Position numbers and translations under genes: made by a program. Positions 60,516-64,000 of a DNA stretch of 64,000 nt are shown here, piece by piece. Positions within the stretch are counted from its first letter, which is position 1. Each line of letters starts with the position of its first letter. Source of the stretch: an uncultured Spirochaetia bacterium. GTDB taxonomy: Bacteria > Spirochaetota > Spirochaetia > CAKZLE01. The notes beneath the pieces are model-generated. The model made no database searches. It worked only from the letters and a program-made list of their open reading frames with translations, and had not been told where the DNA came from. The stretch covers positions 100,068 through 164,067 of the forward strand of contig CAKZLE010000014.1 of assembly GCA_937125225.1 (NCBI GenBank), given 5' to 3'.

Positions 60516-63500
60516 ATGATAAAAACAGAACTGCGTATCCTGCAGGACTCAAGAACATCGTATAAGATCCATGATATTCTCTTCTCTTCAGAAGCAACTA
60601 TACAAGCATTGTATCATCAAGCTCAAGAACTAGCCGTTGTCATAAACTCAACGAGACTGAATAAGAGTAATCCTGTCAAAGCAAGTGATATCTATGCAAC
60701 CGGTATCATGCGACTTATTCAACGAGATGTGATCAAGGCCTTCTCTTCTCAGGAGCAGATAGATATAAAAGATCAGGTTCTTCAAGATTATCAGGAGAAT
60801 GAGGTATCGATTCAATCGGTATCAAAGCTGTTCAACTCCGTCTTCCCGTATAAATCAGAGATCAATGAGCATTTCATAGACAGACTCACAATCGAGGAGA
60901 TACTCCTATTAGAGGTGTCTCAAGAGAATCCTGCACTCATGAAGAATTTACCAGACCTTTTTTCAGCAAAGATGTTGAAAAATGACCCTTTGTATAATCA
61001 GGCGTGTAGCTGCATGATGGATACGATCAAACAGGCTCCTGGCTTCGGTGAGAAGTCCGAGGATCTCTTTGCTTTCCTCTGTAAGCCCGCTAAACTCTCA
61101 CCAAATGATCTATCGGGACAGTTGATGTTCATGTTAGATAACTGGGAATCCTTCATCGGTACATTCAAGAATGCACTATTAAGAGCTCTCGATTTCATTC
61201 AGGAAGAGAATAGACCAGTATTCCCTCCTGGGCCGGGACCATCCCATACTGCAGATTTCTCGGGAATGGATGAAGAGTATGAAGCTTTCAGTTCAGATTC
61301 AGATTGGATGCCAAATGTCGTGATGATGGCAAAGAGTACATTAGTCTGGTTAGATCAACTCACTAAAGAGTATGGATATGATATCACAAGACTAGACCAG
61401 ATCCCTGAAAGGGAGATCGACCTTCTTGCAGAAAGAGGATTCACCGCTTTATGGCTCATAGGGTTATGGGAGCGTAGTGAAGCTTCGAAAAGAATCAAGA
61501 ATGCCTGTGGGAATCCTGAAGCTGAAGCTTCAGCCTACTCACTACATGGCTATGATATTGCAGATAGTCTTGGTGGTTGGGATGCACTACAGAATCTCAG
61601 TGATAAATGTAAAAGACGTGGTATAAGACTTGCCAGTGATATGGTACCGAATCATACAGGGTTGGATTCAGAGTGGATGATCAATAATCCTGAACTGTTT
61701 CTCCAGACAGACCATCCCCCATTCCCGGCATATTCATTCGATGGACCGAATCTCTCACAAGATGATCGTATTGGTATCTATTTGGAAGATCATTACTATT
61801 CTCAGACAGATGCTGCAGTGACCTTCAAACGTGTTGATCAGAATTCAGGAAGAGTATCTCATATCTACCATGGAAATGATGGTACCGGGATGCCTTGGAA
61901 TGATACAGCTCAGCTTGATTATTTGAATCCAGCGACAAGAGAGACTGTCATACAGACCATCATCCATGTAGCTAAGAACTTTCCTATTATCAGATTCGAT
62001 GCAGCGATGACCTTAGCAAAGAAACATATTCAGAGACTTTGGTACCCACTTCCTGGATCTGGGGGAGATATACCCAGTAGATCTGCCTATGGTATGAACC
62101 AGGAGGATTTCAATCAAGAGATCCCGATAGAGTTCTGGCGAGAGGTCGTTGACCGAATCGCTGAAGAGGTCCCAGATACTCTATTATTAGCTGAAGCTTT
62201 CTGGATGATGGAAGGATACTTCGTTCGAACACTCGGAATGCACAGAGTCTATAATAGTGCATTCATGAATATGTTGAAGAATGAAGATAACAGAAAGTAT
62301 CGTGACACTATCAAGAATACCATATCTTTCGACCCTGAGATCCTCAAACGATATGTCAACTTCATGAATAATCCTGATGAAGATACCGCCATCAATCAGT
62401 TTGGAGATGGGGATAAGTATTTTGGAGTATGTACCCTTCTTATCACTATGCCGGGGTTGCCTATGGTAGGACACGGACAGGTTGAAGGGTACCGGGAAAA
62501 ATATGGTATGGAATTCAGCAAGGCCTATTGGGATGAGAAACCAAACCAATACCTTGTGGGAGAACACTACAAGAGAATCTTCCCTCTGATGAAGAAAAGA
62601 TATCTATTCTCAAATGCAGAGAATTTCTGTCTCTATGATGTCATCCATGATAATCAGATTCAAGAGAACATATTTGCCTATACGAATCAGGCTGGAGATG
62701 AAAGGGCGTTAGTATTCTATAACAATGCTTTTGAGAAGGCCTCAGGCTGGATCAACCAATCAGCACCCTCTCTCAAGAGGTTTGGAGATGATGATCGAAG
62801 ATTGGTTTCGACTGATCTCGGAGAGGCTCTTGGACTACGAGGGAATATTCATGACTTTTTCATCTGTACTGGGTTCCATGATGGGCTGACCTATGTCAGA
62901 TCATCTCAGGAAGTATGTAAAAGAGGAGTCTATGTTGAACTTGATGGATACCAGACTCAGATCTTCATTGACTTCTATGAAGTTGAAGATAAAGAGGGTC
63001 TTTATGCAAGACTATATGAACAACTCAATGGGTCGGGAATCACTGATCTTGAAAAAGAGCTTAAACGAATCAAGTATTCTGAAGTCCATTTTGCAGCCGC
63101 ACCCTTTTATCGCATGAGTACCATCGACCTCATGAAGAACTATTGTCTGAGGGGTGAAGAGAACGACCTTGTTGGTCTCAGTAAAGTACTGAAAGATTCA
63201 CTCTCACTGGTACATACCATATGGGATCGAATTCCTTTTAGCTCCTATGAACTTCTACCGAAGCGACTAGATAGAACCTACGAGGGCTTAGAAAAGAACT
63301 TAACTGCTTTAAAACAGCTCATCTCTTCGGTAACCTCAAACAAGTATCTTGATAATGGTCTAAAAATAATGCCTGAAATCCCTACGATCTTCACGATCTG
63401 GCTTTTGATCGATCAGATTTCCTCTCAATACCAGAGTTCAAAAGCTATACCTGATATTGGCCATGAAATCTTATTAGAAGATCATATTCGAGAGGCATTA

Positions 63501-63845
63501 CGTGAATACTCTGTTCCAAGCGGTGAGGCCCGACGACTTATCTATATCCCATATATTCTTACCCACTACGCAGGGTGGTATACCACAAGAGGGGATTCAT
63601 CTCAAACAGAGCTACTCAGAGACCTGTTGAATGATCCACATATAAGAGCGTTCTGTCAGATCAACTGGCATCAGGATGTTGAATGGTTCCACAAGGAATC
63701 TCTTCAGGAATGTTTTTTCTGGCTCTATACAGCTGAGATCCTCCAAGATCCAGAGATGATTGAGGATGAAGAGTTCTATATGATCATTCAAGGATGGTTG
63801 AGAAAAGAGATGCTCGCCGAATATAAGGTCAGTCGTTTGTTCTAG
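60516..63845 (+). CDS. Large GH13 (alpha-amylase family) protein
   Basis: This 1109-residue cytoplasmic protein (no signal peptide) has a helical N-terminal region of about 260 residues, unrelated to usual GH13 modules, before the barrel. Region I is DMVPNH (375-380), region II IIRFDAAM with nucleophile D495, region III LLLAEAF with acid/base E560. Region IV reads FMNNPDE (616-622): Pro replaces the His that normally stabilises the transition state, while Asp is kept. The last 350 residues are a mostly helical tail. It should act on alpha-glucans or maltodextrins, perhaps as a transferase. GGAGG precedes the ATG and a terminator follows. Confidence 0.87.
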   Translation: MIKTELRILQDSRTSYKIHDILFSSEATIQALYHQAQELAVVINSTRLNKSNPVKASDIYATGIMRLIQRDVIKAFSSQEQIDIKDQVLQDYQENEVSIQSVSKLFNSVFPYKSEINEHFIDRLTIEEILLLEVSQENPALMKNLPDLFSAKMLKNDPLYNQACSCMMDTIKQAPGFGEKSEDLFAFLCKPAKLSPNDLSGQLMFMLDNWESFIGTFKNALLRALDFIQEENRPVFPPGPGPSHTADFSGMDEEYEAFSSDSDWMPNVVMMAKSTLVWLDQLTKEYGYDITRLDQIPEREIDLLAERGFTALWLIGLWERSEASKRIKNACGNPEAEASAYSLHGYDIADSLGGWDALQNLSDKCKRRGIRLASDMVPNHTGLDSEWMINNPELFLQTDHPPFPAYSFDGPNLSQDDRIGIYLEDHYYSQTDAAVTFKRVDQNSGRVSHIYHGNDGTGMPWNDTAQLDYLNPATRETVIQTIIHVAKNFPIIRFDAAMTLAKKHIQRLWYPLPGSGGDIPSRSAYGMNQEDFNQEIPIEFWREVVDRIAEEVPDTLLLAEAFWMMEGYFVRTLGMHRVYNSAFMNMLKNEDNRKYRDTIKNTISFDPEILKRYVNFMNNPDEDTAINQFGDGDKYFGVCTLLITMPGLPMVGHGQVEGYREKYGMEFSKAYWDEKPNQYLVGEHYKRIFPLMKKRYLFSNAENFCLYDVIHDNQIQENIFAYTNQAGDERALVFYNNAFEKASGWINQSAPSLKRFGDDDRRLVSTDLGEALGLRGNIHDFFICTGFHDGLTYVRSSQEVCKRGVYVELDGYQTQIFIDFYEVEDKEGLYARLYEQLNGSGITDLEKELKRIKYSEVHFAAAPFYRMSTIDLMKNYCLRGEENDLVGLSKVLKDSLSLVHTIWDRIPFSSYELLPKRLDRTYEGLEKNLTALKQLISSVTSNKYLDNGLKIMPEIPTIFTIWLLIDQISSQYQSSKAIPDIGHEILLEDHIREALREYSVPSGEARRLIYIPYILTHYAGWYTTRGDSSQTELLRDLLNDPHIRAFCQINWHQDVEWFHKESLQECFFWLYTAEILQDPEMIEDEEFYMIIQGWLRKEMLAEYKVSRLF

Positions 63846-63865
63846 AACCCTAAGAACATACAAGA

Positions 63866-63895
63866 AGGGCATCGCGTTTTGCGATGCCCTCTTTT
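63866..63895. terminator. Terminator between the GH13 gene and a convergent gene
   Basis: AGGGCATCGC, loop GTTTT, GCGATGCCCT, then CTTTT: a perfect 10-bp stem 20 bp after the GH13 stop. A gene appears to end on the other strand 35 bp further on, so it may serve both directions. Confidence 0.88.
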
Positions 63896-63929
63896 AGCTA
63901 TTGACGTTTGTTTAGTTTATTAATCTATC

Positions 63930-64000
63930 TTATCTTACATAAGAACTAGCTTCGAAGAACTGTGAGTAGGTCTCGACTAGTGTGAAGTCAGTCCTTGTCT
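63930..64000 (-). CDS. C-terminal end of a minus-strand gene (runs off the window)
   Basis: One minus-strand frame is open from the window edge to a TAA at 63930-63932, ending TDFTLVETYSQFFEASSYVR. The other two frames on this strand are closed by stops within the first 25 bases. Position after a shared terminator supports a convergent gene. Only about 22 residues are visible, so no family can be named. Confidence 0.4.
   Translation of the reverse strand, partial: TRTDFTLVETYSQFFEASSYVR

Overview
The window reads like a chromosomal segment of an anaerobic, free-living bacterium, most plausibly a spirochaete. That placement is inferred from gene content and protein style, not from any rRNA: a sugar-binding protein with a GGAQE start to its mature part, DUF4416, an oxygen-independent cobalamin pathway, and the DUF39/NIL-ferredoxin/UPF0280 homocysteine genes known from anaerobes. 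Genes are packed tightly in operons on both strands. No rRNA, tRNA, insertion sequence, prophage or CRISPR array was seen.

Layout. (1) 1-3.6 kb: end of a sugar ABC transporter binding protein and a YesN/YesM-type two-component pair. (2) 3.7-11.6 kb: housekeeping and metabolic genes: a COG1600 iron-sulphur protein, an Fsr-like exporter, a lipoprotein, DUF4416, a DAHP synthase-prephenate dehydratase fusion, endonuclease III, DUF523 and a DMT transporter. (3) 11.7-29 kb: a cell-surface polysaccharide region: flippase, a PP2C phosphatase/anti-sigma-kinase fusion, a Wzc-like protein with a degraded kinase site, a STAS antagonist, a small operon (AP-superfamily hydrolase, GT2, nucleotidyltransferase-like protein), and a six-gene minus-strand operon of three GT4 enzymes, an initiating sugar-phosphate transferase, a TagA-family transferase and a two-module protein in which both enzyme sites look dead. 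(4) 29.4-32.7 kb: a PAS protein with degenerate receiver and GGDEF domains, aldo/keto reductase, a YigZ-like protein and a small membrane protein. (5) 32.8-39.8 kb: an apparent operon for homocysteine formation, then metH and metF. (6) 39.8-58.1 kb: a cobalamin region: btuFCD-like uptake genes plus an ABC-2 exporter behind one B12 riboswitch, the cbiACDELFGH operon behind a second, and the divergent cbiP-cbiB-cobD-cobU-cobT-cobS-cobC operon. (7) 58.2-64 kb: a large lipoprotein, pth, a 1109-residue GH13 protein and the edge of another gene.

The cobalamin made or imported in region 6 is the cofactor of MetH in region 5, so the two blocks are functionally joined. In the polysaccharide region the phosphatase and STAS protein form a likely partner-switching pair placed around the Wzc-like gene.

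Most notable details: an 18-codon ORF whose ribosome-binding site lies in the regulatory hairpin of the cbi riboswitch and which overlaps the SD-less start of cbiA; five genes whose -10 box lies only 6-7 nt before the start codon, suggesting leaderless mRNAs; and several proteins that keep an enzyme fold but have lost catalytic residues.
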